NCBI RefSeq assembly: GCF_024508335.1
Contig: NZ_CP101988.1
Coordinates: 1,860,001 to 1,924,000, forward strand
Direction of reading: 5' to 3'
Source of the DNA: Cellulomonas chengniuliangii
GTDB taxonomy: Bacteria > Actinomycetota > Actinomycetes > Actinomycetales > Cellulomonadaceae
Length of the DNA stretch: 64,000 nt
The position numbers were made by a program, and so were the translations under genes. Positions 7,372 through 21,709 of the stretch are shown here, in pieces (positions within the stretch are counted from its first letter, which is position 1; each line of letters begins with the position of its first letter). Under the pieces are notes generated by a model, which saw only the letters and a program-made list of their open reading frames with translations, was not told where the DNA came from and ran no database searches.

Positions 7372-9639
7372 TCAGAGGCTGCCGTGGAAGGTCCGCGAGA
7401 GCACGTCGAGCTGCTGCTCGCGCGTCAGGCGGGTGAAGTTCACGGCGTAGCCCGAGACACGGATGGTGAGCTGCGGGTAGTTCTCGGGGTGCTCCATGGC
7501 GTCCTCGAGCGTCTCGCGGTTCAGCACGTTGATGTTCACGTGGTAGCCGGAGGAGACGTTGTACCCGTCGAGCAGGCCGACCAGGTTGGCGATCTGCTCC
7601 TCACGCGTGCGGCCGAGGCCCGAGGGCACGACCGTGGACGTGAGCGAGATGCCGTCCATCGACTCGGAGTACGGCAGCTTGGCCACGGACAGCGCCGAGG
7701 CGAGCATGCCGTGGGTGTCGCGCCCGTTCATCGGGTTGGCGCCCGGGGCGAACGGCTCGCCGAGGCGGCGGCCGTCGGGGGTGTTCCCGGTGTTCTTCCC
7801 GTAGACGACGTTCGAGGTGATGGTCAGCACCGACTGCGTGTGGAGCGAGTCGCGGTAGGTCTTCTGCGCCCGGATCTTCTCCATGAACGACCGGACGATC
7901 GCCACGGCGATGTCGTCGGCGCGGTCGTCGTCGTTGCCGTACGTCGGGTAGTCGCCCTCGGTGGCGTAGTCGACGATCAGGCCGGTCTCGTCGCGGACGG
8001 GCCGCACGGTCGCGTACTTGATGGCCGACAGCGAGTCGGCCACGACCGACAGGCCGGCGATGCCGCACGCCATGGTCCGCAGGATGGCCTGGTCGTGCAG
8101 GGCCATCTCGAGGCGCTCGTAGGCGTACTTGTCGTGCATGTAGTGCACGCAGTTCAGCGCGTCGACGTAGGTCTCGGCGAGCCAGTCGAGCAGCGTGTCG
8201 AACTTGGCGCTGACGTCGTCGAAGTCGAGGACGTCGCCCTCGACGGGCGCGCTGACCGGGGCGACCTGCTTGCCGGTGATCTCGTCGCGGCCGCCGTTGA
8301 TGGCGTACAGCAGCGACTTGGCCAGGTTGACGCGGGCGCCGAAGAACTGCATCTGCTTGCCGACGCGCATCGCGGAGACGCAGCACGCGATGGCCGCGTC
8401 GTCGCCCCACGCCTGGCGGATGAGCTCGTCGGACTCGTACTGGATGGCGGAGGTGTCGATGGAGACCTGCGCGCAGAACTTCTTGAAGCCCTCGGGCAGG
8501 CGGTTGCTCCACAGCACGGTCAGGTTCGGCTCGGGTGCCGGGCCCAGGTTGTACAGCGTCTGCAGGAACCGGAACGAGGTCTTCGTGACGAGCGGGCGCC
8601 CGTCCTCGCCGAGGCCGCCGATCGACTCGGTGACCCACGTCGGGTCGCCGGAGAAGAGCGCGTCGTACTCGGGGGTCCGCAGGAAGCGCACGATGCGGAG
8701 CTTGATGACGAGGTCGTCGATGAGCTCCTGCGCCTGCTCCTCGGTGATCCGGCCCTCGGCCAGGTCACGCTGCAGGTAGACGTCGAGGAAGGTCGAGGTG
8801 CGGCCGAGGGACATGGCCGCGCCGTTCTGCTCCTTCACGGCGCCCAGGTAGGCGAAGTAGAGCCACTGCACGGCCTCGCGGGCGGTGGTCGCCGGTCCGG
8901 AGATGTCGTACCCGTAGGAGGCGGCCATGGCCTTGAGCTCCTGCAGGGCGCGGATCTGCTCGGAGTTCTCCTCGCGGTCGCGGATGACGTCCTCGGTCGA
9001 CCGGTCCATGTCGAGCGCGGCACGCTCGAGCTTCTTGGCCTGGACCAGCGCGTCGATGCCGTACAGCGCGACACGGCGGTAGTCGCCGATGATGCGGCCG
9101 CGGCCGTAGGCGTCGGGCAGGCCGGTGATGATGTGCGACGAGCGCGCGGCGCGGACGTTCGGCGGGTACACGTCGAAGACACCCTGGTTGTGGGTCTTGC
9201 GGTACTCGGTGAAGATCTTCTTGACGTTCTCGTCGGGCTCGTAGCCGTAGGTCTTGAGCGAGGTCTCGACCATCCGCCATCCGCCGTTGGGGATGATGGC
9301 GCGCTTGAGCGGGGCGTCGGTCTGCAGGCCGACGATGAGCTCGTTCGCCTGGTCGATGTAGCCGGGGGCGTGGGAGGTGATCGTCGACGGGGTCTTCGCG
9401 TCGACGTCGTAGATGCCGCGCTCGCGCTCCTCCGGGAACATCTTGGTCAGGGCGGTCCACACACCAGTGGTGCGCTCGGTGGGGCCCGCGAGGAACGAGG
9501 CGTCACCCGTGTACGGGGTGTAGTTGCGCTGGATGAAGTCGCGGACGTCGATGCCGTCGCTCCAGGGTCCGGCGACGAACTCGCGCCAGGCGGACGCGGT
9601 GGCGTCAGTGGCCGGCTGCGGTACAGCTGTGGTGGACAT
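7372..9639 (-). CDS. pflB: Formate C-acetyltransferase (pyruvate formate-lyase)
   Basis: This glycyl-radical enzyme of 755 aa converts pyruvate and CoA to acetyl-CoA and formate in anaerobic metabolism. The adjacent catalytic cysteines are Cys419-Cys420 ([13 protein letters not shown]), and the radical glycine is Gly730 in RVSGYAVNF near the C terminus, as in the E. coli enzyme. The length is normal. The ATG at 9639 has AGGAG six bases upstream. An in-frame start ten codons earlier lacks support. Expression is probably oxygen- or carbon-regulated through the palindrome at 9732-9747. Formate channel and alcohol dehydrogenase genes are not in this window. Confidence 0.96.
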   Translation of the reverse strand: MSTTAVPQPATDATASAWREFVAGPWSDGIDVRDFIQRNYTPYTGDASFLAGPTERTTGVWTALTKMFPEERERGIYDVDAKTPSTITSHAPGYIDQANELIVGLQTDAPLKRAIIPNGGWRMVETSLKTYGYEPDENVKKIFTEYRKTHNQGVFDVYPPNVRAARSSHIITGLPDAYGRGRIIGDYRRVALYGIDALVQAKKLERAALDMDRSTEDVIRDREENSEQIRALQELKAMAASYGYDISGPATTAREAVQWLYFAYLGAVKEQNGAAMSLGRTSTFLDVYLQRDLAEGRITEEQAQELIDDLVIKLRIVRFLRTPEYDALFSGDPTWVTESIGGLGEDGRPLVTKTSFRFLQTLYNLGPAPEPNLTVLWSNRLPEGFKKFCAQVSIDTSAIQYESDELIRQAWGDDAAIACCVSAMRVGKQMQFFGARVNLAKSLLYAINGGRDEITGKQVAPVSAPVEGDVLDFDDVSAKFDTLLDWLAETYVDALNCVHYMHDKYAYERLEMALHDQAILRTMACGIAGLSVVADSLSAIKYATVRPVRDETGLIVDYATEGDYPTYGNDDDRADDIAVAIVRSFMEKIRAQKTYRDSLHTQSVLTITSNVVYGKNTGNTPDGRRLGEPFAPGANPMNGRDTHGMLASALSVAKLPYSESMDGISLTSTVVPSGLGRTREEQIANLVGLLDGYNVSSGYHVNINVLNRETLEDAMEHPENYPQLTIRVSGYAVNFTRLTREQQLDVLSRTFHGSL

Positions 9640-9671
9640 CGTGTGCTCCTCAGTGAGGTCTGATACCACTG

Positions 9672-9700
9672 AACCTACGGATCAAGTCATGGGATGTCTT
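9672..9700 (-). promoter_or_regulatory. Predicted pflB promoter
   Basis: On the minus strand AAGACA (9700-9695) and TAGGTT (9677-9672) are separated by 17 bases, matching -35 and -10 hexamers. The start of transcription would be near 9665, giving a leader of about 25 nt that contains the AGGAG site of pflB. Confidence 0.5.
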
Positions 9701-9708
9701 GGGACCTT

Positions 9709-9723
9709 GGGCCTTTCAGGCCC
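9709..9723. promoter_or_regulatory. Inverted repeat in the dxs-pflB gap
   Basis: GGGCCT and AGGCCC flank a 3-base spacer (TTC). On the minus strand this lies after dxs and just upstream of the predicted pflB -35 box, so it may be a weak dxs terminator or a second operator. The arms are only 6 bp. Confidence 0.35.
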
Positions 9724-9731
9724 GGACCTGG

Positions 9732-9747
9732 CGTGACCCTGGTCACG
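9732..9747. promoter_or_regulatory. CRP/FNR-family type palindrome upstream of pflB
   Basis: CGTGACCCTGGTCACG is a perfect 16-bp palindrome containing the GTGA-N6-TCAC pattern of CRP/FNR-family sites. Its centre (9739.5) is about 75 bases upstream of the predicted pflB transcription start, a class I activation distance. Which family member binds is not decidable from the sequence. Confidence 0.55.
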
Positions 9748-9786
9748 TCCTCGCCACCACGTCGTCGTGGGTGGCGTGGGCGCAGG

Positions 9787-13294
<3,508 letters not shown>

Positions 13295-13334
13295 GCGGGC
13301 CGTTGCCACCAGGGCGATTGCCTAGGGTGGGGGC

Positions 13335-14048
13335 ATGACCCCGTCTGACGAGCCTCGCGCCGTCGCCGCGGCGCTCACCGGGGCCAGGACCCAGCTCGAG
13401 GCGCTGTGCGATGACGGGGCTGACCGCTGGTCGCGGTCGGGTGTGCGGAGCCTGCTGAGGACACCGCTCACGGGCCGCCCCGCGGCCGTCCTGGTGCTCT
13501 TCGGCATGCTCGACCTGGCGCCAGCCCGCGAGCCCGAGCCGCCCGTGGCCGCCGAGCTCGACGTCCTCCTCACCCGACGAGCCGCCACGCTGGGCCACCA
13601 TCCGGGCCAGGTGTCCTTCCCCGGCGGACGCCTCGACCCGGCGGACCGCGGCCCGATCGAGGCCGCGCTCCGGGAGGCACGCGAGGAGACAGGGCTCGAC
13701 CCCGAGGGCGTCGACGTGCTCGGGGTGCTGCCTCCGTTGCCGGTCGCGGTGAGCAACCACCTCGTGACACCGGTCGTCGGCTGGTGGTCGCATCCCTCGG
13801 CCGTGGCGGCTGTCGACCACGCCGAGACGGCCGACGTCTTCCGCGTCCCGGTCGCAGACCTGCTCAGCCCGGGCAACCGCCGCACCGCGACCGTGACGCG
13901 CGGAGGTGTCACCTACCGCTCGCCCGCCTTCCTCGCTGGCGACCACCTGGTGTGGGGATTCACCGCGCTTGTGCTCGACGCGATGTTCGACACCCTCGGC
14001 TGGGACGTTCCCTGGGACGCCAGCCGCACCATCCCCGCCCCTGTCTGA
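13335..14048 (+). CDS. Nudix hydrolase, CoA pyrophosphatase type
   Basis: This 237-aa protein contains a complete Nudix box (GX5EX7REUXEEXGU) around GPIEAALREAREETGL, preceded by the LLTRRAATLGHHPGQVSFPGG segment that marks the CoA pyrophosphatase (UPF0035) group. It probably hydrolyses CoA derivatives to 4'-phosphopantetheine and 3',5'-ADP. The ATG follows TAGGGT (13323-13328) after six bases, so the transcript is predicted leaderless. It is likely cotranscribed with the kinase-like gene that follows 67 bases downstream. Confidence 0.85.
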   Translation: MTPSDEPRAVAAALTGARTQLEALCDDGADRWSRSGVRSLLRTPLTGRPAAVLVLFGMLDLAPAREPEPPVAAELDVLLTRRAATLGHHPGQVSFPGGRLDPADRGPIEAALREAREETGLDPEGVDVLGVLPPLPVAVSNHLVTPVVGWWSHPSAVAAVDHAETADVFRVPVADLLSPGNRRTATVTRGGVTYRSPAFLAGDHLVWGFTALVLDAMFDTLGWDVPWDASRTIPAPV

Positions 14049-14115
14049 CAGACCGAGCGGCATCCGACCATCCTCCGGGCTCCGCCCGTCCCCCCACGCC
14101 CCCAAGGAGCTCCCT

Positions 14116-15024
14116 GTGGCTGACCGGCCCGTCGCCGAGGTCGATATCACGCCAGCGCTCGCAGCTCGGCTCGTCGCCGAGCAACACCCTGACCTGGCCC
14201 ACCTGCCCGTGCGCCTGGTCACAAGCGGCTGGGACAACGCCGTCCTGCGGCTCGGACCCGACCTGGCCTTGCGGCTCCCGCGGCGGCAGCAGGCCGCCCA
14301 GCTGGTGCTGAACGAGCAGCGATGGCTGCCCGTGCTGGCGCCTGCCTTGGCGCCGGAGACGGATGGGGACGGTGTGGGTGTGCCCGTCCCCGTGCGGGTC
14401 GGGGCGCCGTCCGGCGGGTACCCGTGGAGTTGGAGCGTCGTCCCGTGGTTCGCCGGCCGCTCCGCCGTGACGGTCCCGGCTCGCGAGCGGGCCTCCCTGG
14501 CGGAGCCGCTCGCCGAAGTCCTCGCCCGGCTCCACGTCCCGGCGCCGGCCGAGGCGCCGGTGAACCCCGTGCGGGGCGGCGCCCTCGACTCCCGGACTGA
14601 GGCGGTCCGCGGGCGGCTGGCCAGCGGCCTGATCGCCCGCACGGATCGTCTGGGCCAACTCTGGGACGAGCTCGTCCGGATGCCCCGATGGCCCGGCCCT
14701 CCGCTCTGGGCGCACGGCGACGTGCACCCGGGCAACCTTGTGGTGCGCGACGACGGCGGGCTCCGGGCGCTCGTCGACTTCGGCGACATCACCTGCGGCG
14801 ATCCAGCCACCGACCTCGCGACGGCCTGGCTGACCTTCGATCCGGCGGGGCGTGAGCGGTTCCGCTCCCGCCTCGACGCGCTGCACGCCTACGACGATCA
14901 CGTCTGGGCCCGCGCGCGCGGGTGGGCCCTCTGCATGGGAACCGCCCTCGCCGCGCACTCGGACGACTCCCCCGCGTACGCCGAGCTCGGCGCGCACACC
15001 CTGGAGCAAGTGCTCGAGGGCTGA
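14116..15024 (+). CDS. Aminoglycoside phosphotransferase-family kinase
   Basis: This 302-aa protein has the APH/choline-kinase fold. The N-terminal SGWDNAVLRLGPDLALRLPRR carries the nucleotide loop and lysine-position region, the Brenner motif is HGDVHPGNLVV, and the metal-binding DFGD is in ALVDFGDITCGDPATDLA. GTG at 14116 has AAGGAGC at 14104-14110. Substrates in this family range from antibiotics to sugars and macrolides, so it should not be read as a resistance gene. No signal peptide is present. It lies behind the Nudix gene in the same direction. Confidence 0.85.
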   Translation: MADRPVAEVDITPALAARLVAEQHPDLAHLPVRLVTSGWDNAVLRLGPDLALRLPRRQQAAQLVLNEQRWLPVLAPALAPETDGDGVGVPVPVRVGAPSGGYPWSWSVVPWFAGRSAVTVPARERASLAEPLAEVLARLHVPAPAEAPVNPVRGGALDSRTEAVRGRLASGLIARTDRLGQLWDELVRMPRWPGPPLWAHGDVHPGNLVVRDDGGLRALVDFGDITCGDPATDLATAWLTFDPAGRERFRSRLDALHAYDDHVWARARGWALCMGTALAAHSDDSPAYAELGAHTLEQVLEG

Positions 15025-15376
15025 CCGCCTTCGGGCGACCCTCCGGGCCCGTTTGGCCCTCGTGTCGTCCTTGCAGTGCGGTGAAGGTGCGATGCGCTCT
15101 TCTCGGCAAGTGACGGGGAGCCGAAGCGGGTGGGCCTGTTATCTACGCTCGGCCTGCACGCGGCGTGAGCGCTGCATTCGCCTCGGTGGGCACGCGGGCG
15201 ATCGGGCAATCCGCAAAATCGGGACGCCGGTGGTCTGCGACATCTCGACGTAACACTGCCCCCCGGGTACGTCACATCCCTGACATCGGAATGTCGCCCC
15301 GCGGTCACACGATCTTCTTAGCGTTCATCTCGGCGCGGCGATCTCCCGCGGCGCCGAGAACGAGTGAGGACGAACG
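15025..15376. other. 352-bp intergenic region before the Rid gene
   Basis: No coding region or known RNA is recognised. It contains GTGGGCCTGTTATC at 15130-15143, repeated exactly at 15943-15956, and an inverted repeat GACAT-N4-ATGTC at 15282-15295 that could be an operator. A TAGCGT-like -10 lies near 15317. The stretch is less GC-rich than the flanking genes, so a longer leader or small RNA cannot be excluded. Confidence 0.4.
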
Positions 15377-15778
15377 ATGACACAGCGCGAACTGGTTGCC
15401 CCGGACGAGATGAAGCACCTCGTCGAGCGTTTCAACTACTCCCCCGCCGTCAAGGTCGGCAACCTGCTGTTCGCGGCCGGGCAGGTCGGCCGCGACGCCG
15501 ACATGAACGTCATCGACTCGAGCCTCGAGGACCACATCGTCGCGGCCTGGGAGAACGTGGGCAAGGTGCTCGCGGCGGCAGGCGCCTCCTACGAGGACAT
15601 CGTCGAGATGACCACGTTCCACGTCGAGCTCCAGGAGCAGCTGCCGCTGTTCCTGGAGATCAAGGACCGTTACATCCCGCGCACCGCCGTCCCGCCGGCC
15701 TGGACCGCGATCGGCATCACGGAGCTGACCTTCCCCAAGCAGCTCGTGGAGATCAAGGTCGTCGCGCTCATCCCCTGA
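15377..15778 (+). CDS. Rid (YjgF/YER057c/UK114) family protein
   Basis: This 133-aa protein covers the whole Rid fold, with KVGNLLFAAGQVG near the N terminus and the trimer-interface segment IPRTAVPPAWTAIGITEL near the C terminus. Members of the RidA subgroup deaminate reactive 2-aminoacrylate-type enamines. The C-terminal PPAWTAIG pattern differs from classical RidA, so the precise substrate is uncertain. GAGGACGA precedes the ATG. It stands alone between a long leader region and an imperfect terminator. Confidence 0.85.
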   Translation: MTQRELVAPDEMKHLVERFNYSPAVKVGNLLFAAGQVGRDADMNVIDSSLEDHIVAAWENVGKVLAAAGASYEDIVEMTTFHVELQEQLPLFLEIKDRYIPRTAVPPAWTAIGITELTFPKQLVEIKVVALIP

Positions 15779-15797
15779 GCGGCCCAGCGCGTCGCAC

Positions 15798-15843
15798 CGG
15801 AGCCCGATCGACCTCACGGCCGGTCGGGCTCCGCTGTGCCCGG
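15798..15843 (+). terminator. Terminator after the Rid gene
   Basis: CGGAGCCCGA at 15798 pairs with TCGGGCTCCG ending at 15843, and further broken pairing continues to a TCAC loop. It begins 20 bases after the stop. Confidence 0.65.
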
Positions 15844-15942
15844 CGTGTCGTGCCCCTCGGCTCCTTGTCCTCCCTGCGTCCTCCCTGCGTGGTGTGAAGG
15901 CGCACCCCTCCCCCGATCCGGATGACGGCACCGCAACGGCGT

Positions 15943-15956
15943 GTGGGCCTGTTATC
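15943..15956 (+). repeat. 14-bp repeat, second copy (first at 15130-15143)
   Basis: GTGGGCCTGTTATC occurs here and at 15130-15143, both in intergenic DNA on either side of the Rid gene. This copy lies 29 bases before the recombinase-like gene. By length alone a chance repeat is possible. Confidence 0.4.
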
Positions 15957-15984
15957 CATGACATCGAGGTGATAGACCTGGCAC

Positions 15985-16884
15985 GTGAACCTGAGCGACG
16001 ACCTCGAGGAGCAACTGCGAGCCCTCGCCCGGGGCGCCGCCGAGGGCCGCTCCACCGCCCGGGCGCGCCAGCTCGCCTGGGTCGCCGGGGAGCTGTCGCG
16101 CTTCGCCGCTGAGAGGGACCCCCTCCCCTCGCTCTCCGAGCTGCTCAGCACCGACCTCGCCGTGCGGTACCTGCAACTCGCCGGCACAGGCGCTCTGCGC
16201 GCGCGCTCGGCAGCGTCCGCGCCGTCCACCCCGGCGAGCAACCGGGTCCGCGCGGTGTGCCTCACGCTGCTGGCCCGGTCCGCGGGCCTTGCCGAGCCCT
16301 CGCTCGACCGCCTGCCGGCCCCAGCCCTGTCGGTGCGCGCCAGCGCGGCCAGCGCCCGGCAGGCGGGGGCCGAGCTGGCCTCCGAGGCACGCCGTGGACG
16401 CCCGCTGCCGACCTGGGTGCGGCACGCGCTCGTCGTCGAGCTGATCGCCGACACCGGCATGCGGGTCGGCGAGCTCGCCGCCCTCCAGCTCTCGGACATG
16501 GATCTCGCCGCCCGGACCCTCACCTACGTGCCCCGGCCGCCCGCAGCACAGGGGAAGCAGCCCGCACGCACGGTGATGCTGTCGCCAGCCACCCTGCGCG
16601 CTGTGCGGGCGTGGCTGCCCGAGCGCGAGCGCCTGACCGCGCTCACGCCCCGCACATCGACATTGCTGGTCTCGGTGCACGGCAACCATGACGGTGACGG
16701 CGCCCGTCGCCCCCCAGGGCTCCCGCTGCAACCGCGAGGACTCGCCCGCGCGCACCGGAGGGCGGTGGCGACGCTCAACGCCCGACGGACCGCCGCGGAG
16801 CTGGTCCCCAACACGCTCGGGCTCCTGCGCCCCGCAGACCCGCCTGCCCCACAGGACGCTCCGGACCGGTCAAGCCTGATCTGA
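15985..16884 (+). CDS. Tyrosine recombinase-like protein lacking C-terminal active site
   Basis: This 299-aa protein has a helical N-terminal part like a recombinase core-binding domain (about 1-110) and the start of a tyrosine-recombinase catalytic domain. The box I arginine is Arg160 in ADTGMRVGELAALQLSDMDL. The later HxLRH box and the nucleophilic tyrosine are not found. The chain ends in a proline-rich tail after GLARAHRRAVATLNARR. It is therefore probably inactive as a recombinase, or acts only as a DNA-binding protein. GTG at 15985 follows TAGACC (15973-15978) by six bases. No other mobile-element genes flank it. Confidence 0.65.
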   Translation: MNLSDDLEEQLRALARGAAEGRSTARARQLAWVAGELSRFAAERDPLPSLSELLSTDLAVRYLQLAGTGALRARSAASAPSTPASNRVRAVCLTLLARSAGLAEPSLDRLPAPALSVRASAASARQAGAELASEARRGRPLPTWVRHALVVELIADTGMRVGELAALQLSDMDLAARTLTYVPRPPAAQGKQPARTVMLSPATLRAVRAWLPERERLTALTPRTSTLLVSVHGNHDGDGARRPPGLPLQPRGLARAHRRAVATLNARRTAAELVPNTLGLLRPADPPAPQDAPDRSSLI

Positions 16885-17101
16885 TGCGCCGGACTCCGGC
16901 GTCGAGACCGCGCGCCTAGCCCTTGCCCGCGCGAGCGGCCACTGGGCCCATTGCTTGTCGTCCAGACCATCCGCCTGGCACATCAATGCGAACCGTCGCT
17001 GCGACCTCCGGCAAAGCCTCATCACGTCGGCCCGAGCGCGAACCGTGTCACACGCGGTAATGCCGTGCCGTCAGGGCCGCGGCCTGCCAAGATCGCCGAC
17101 C

Positions 17102-18280
17102 ATGACCAGAGAGCACCTGTCCAAACGGCTGATCAACTGGGCGTCCGTCCTGGACGATCGCGCCCGTGAGCAGGCCATCGCGACGTCGACCCTGCCGTTC
17201 GTCTACCCCCACGTCGCCCTGATGCCCGACGCGCACCTCGGGAAGGGCGCCACCGTGGGATCCGTCATCCCGACGCTCGGCGCGATCATCCCCGCGGCGG
17301 TCGGCGTCGACATCGGCTGCGGCATGATCGCAGTGCGCACCGGGTGGATCGAGGAGCAGGTCCGCGCTGTCGGGCCGCTGTCCAACCTGCGCGAGGCGAT
17401 CGAAGCGCGCATCCCGCTGTCGGTCGGCGCCTACAACACCCGGCTCACCGGCTCGGCGGCCGCTCGGGTCGCCGAGCTGGAGGCGAAGTCCCAGCGCGCC
17501 GGGTTCACCCCCGACGCGTACGCGGGCAACTGGCGGCTGCAGCTCGGCAGCCTCGGCTCCGGCAACCACTTCATCGAGGTGTCGGTCGACGAGCTGGGCC
17601 GGGTGTGGCTGTTCCTGCACTCGGGATCGCGCGGGGTGGGCAACAAGATCGCCCAGCACCACATCGCCGTCGCCGCCGAGTTGTGCAGGCGGTGGTGGAT
17701 CGACCTGCCCGACCCCGACCTCGCCTACGTGGTCGAGGGGACTGACGAGTTCTGGGCCTACATCCGCGAGTTGCGGTGGGCGCAGGACTTCGCCGCCGCG
17801 AACCGCGAGGAGATGATGGACCGCGTCGTCGCCGCGATCGCCGAGCACATGGGCGCGCCGGTCGAGGAGGCCGAGCGCGTCAACTGCCACCACAACTTCA
17901 CCGAGCAGGAGCAGCACTTCGGCAAGAGGGTGTGGGTCTCCCGCAAGGGAGCCATCCGCGCAAGGGCCGGCGAGCCTGGGCTGATCCCCGGGTCGATGGG
18001 CACTGCGTCCTACGTGGTGACGGGCAAGGGCGACTCGCACTCGCTGTGCTCGTCGCCGCATGGCGCGGGCCGCAGCCTCTCGCGGTCGGCGGCCCGGCGG
18101 CAGTTCACCGTCGACCAGCTCCGTGCGGCGATGGCCGGCATCGAGTACCGGGACACGGACGCGTTCATCGACGAGATCCCGGCGGCCTACAAGGACATCG
18201 ACCAGGTCATGGCCGACGCCGCCGACCTCGTCGAGGTCCGCCATGTGCTGCGTCAGATCGTCAACGTCAAGGGCGACTGA
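17102..18280 (+). CDS. rtcB: RtcB family RNA-splicing ligase
   Basis: This 392-aa RtcB protein is predicted to join 2',3'-cyclic phosphate or 3'-phosphate RNA ends to 5'-OH ends with GTP and Mn. Metal ligands lie in MPDAHLGKGATVG, VGVDIGCGMIAVRT, GSLGSGNHFIEV and NCHHNF. The guanylylated histidine is in SSPHGAGRSLSR, close to the C terminus. The length suits the shorter bacterial group. No archease or RtcA gene is adjacent, so it is an orphan ligase. ATG at 17102 has a CAAGAT hexamer eight bases upstream and no clear Shine-Dalgarno site. Confidence 0.93.
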   Translation: MTREHLSKRLINWASVLDDRAREQAIATSTLPFVYPHVALMPDAHLGKGATVGSVIPTLGAIIPAAVGVDIGCGMIAVRTGWIEEQVRAVGPLSNLREAIEARIPLSVGAYNTRLTGSAAARVAELEAKSQRAGFTPDAYAGNWRLQLGSLGSGNHFIEVSVDELGRVWLFLHSGSRGVGNKIAQHHIAVAAELCRRWWIDLPDPDLAYVVEGTDEFWAYIRELRWAQDFAAANREEMMDRVVAAIAEHMGAPVEEAERVNCHHNFTEQEQHFGKRVWVSRKGAIRARAGEPGLIPGSMGTASYVVTGKGDSHSLCSSPHGAGRSLSRSAARRQFTVDQLRAAMAGIEYRDTDAFIDEIPAAYKDIDQVMADAADLVEVRHVLRQIVNVKGD

Positions 18281-18284
18281 CACG

Positions 18285-18322
18285 ACGAAGCCGGTGCCCG
18301 CCATAGCGGGCGCCGGCTTCGT
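18285..18322. terminator. Bidirectional terminator between rtcB and acnA
   Basis: A 17-bp stem including one T-G pair, starting ACGAAGCCGG, surrounds a CATA loop. It sits between the convergent genes rtcB and acnA, starting 4 bases after the rtcB stop. Confidence 0.88.
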
Positions 18323-18332
18323 GAGCGGCTCG

Positions 18333-21152
<2,820 letters not shown>

Positions 21153-21221
21153 TAGGGCTCCTTCGCTGGGCTGGTCTTGCGGGCGGCCACGGCCGTTCGC
21201 GGTGGTCCTGGGGCTGCCGCC

Positions 21222-21265
21222 AGCCTACGTGGCGGGGTGCCCCCAGTTATCTCGACGTCGAGATA
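21222..21265 (-). promoter_or_regulatory. acnA promoter with 18-bp perfect palindrome
   Basis: TATCTCGACGTCGAGATA (21248-21265) is perfectly self-complementary. On the minus strand its proximal end overlaps a candidate -35 (ATAACT), 17 bases from a -10 TAGGCT (21227-21222). A protein bound there would block RNA polymerase, so a repressor site is inferred. The regulator is not known, and no regulator gene is adjacent. Confidence 0.65.
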
Positions 21266-21364
21266 CATCGTAGCCCTTCGCGTCCCCGCCAGCGACACCC
21301 TGCACGGCGAGCCGGGCAAGCGGCCTGTCCGCCGCGTCGCCCGCCGCCCATCTGCCCGCTCGGG

Positions 21365-21541
21365 CTACTGCTGCTCGCGCTCAGCGGCGACCGCCTCGGC
21401 GGCCTTGCGCTCGGCCTCGACGGCGCGCTGGTGCGCCCGCTGGTCGTACTCGGGCGTCCCCTGCTTGTGCAACTCGATGGTCGCGGCCCTGCTCGCCTCA
21501 GCGAGCCGGCGCGCCGCCGCGCTCTCTCCCGAACTCGTCAT
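21365..21541 (-). CDS. Hypothetical small protein
   Basis: A 58-aa reading frame with ATG at 21541 and GAGGAG eight bases upstream. The product is charged and predicted to be mostly helical (MTSSGESAAARRLAEASRA at the start, AERKAAEAVAAEREQQ at the end), possibly a short coiled coil. TAGCCT on the minus strand near 21592 could be the -10 box. I do not recognise a family. It sits alone between acnA and the methyltransferase terminator. Confidence 0.55.
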   Translation of the reverse strand: MTSSGESAAARRLAEASRAATIELHKQGTPEYDQRAHQRAVEAERKAAEAVAAEREQQ

Positions 21542-21637
21542 CGGTCCCGCTCCTCCCCCAGGCCCCACGGCCCGGCGACATCCCAGGCTATGACCGACCC
21601 GCCTCGCGCGCGAGGGACGTCGTCCGCGAGCGCACAG

Positions 21638-21676
21638 CACGACGGCCGGGAGGGCGCGTCCCTCCCGGCCGTCGTG
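21638..21676 (-). terminator. Terminator after the RNA methyltransferase gene
   Basis: Two perfectly complementary 17-base arms (21638-21654, 21660-21676) flank a CGCGT loop, 34 bases past the methyltransferase stop. Confidence 0.85.
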
Positions 21677-21709
21677 ATCGTGCCCGGACCGTCCTCGCGG
21701 GGAGTGCCG

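Noticed and set aside
6523-9663. Very long open frame of 1046 codons on the plus strand
   Set aside because: It is the antisense of pflA and pflB. High GC at third positions removes stop codons from this frame, and the translation is a low-complexity mix of D, V, G and R.
14116-15024. Aminoglycoside resistance gene
   Set aside because: The protein has the APH fold, but so do many housekeeping kinases, and nothing in the context suggests resistance or mobility.
15130-15956. The 14-bp repeats as attachment sites of an integrated element carrying the Rid gene
   Set aside because: The element would hold only one ordinary gene, a 14-base match can occur by chance, and the recombinase-like protein lacks a visible tyrosine. 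It is kept only as a minor finding.
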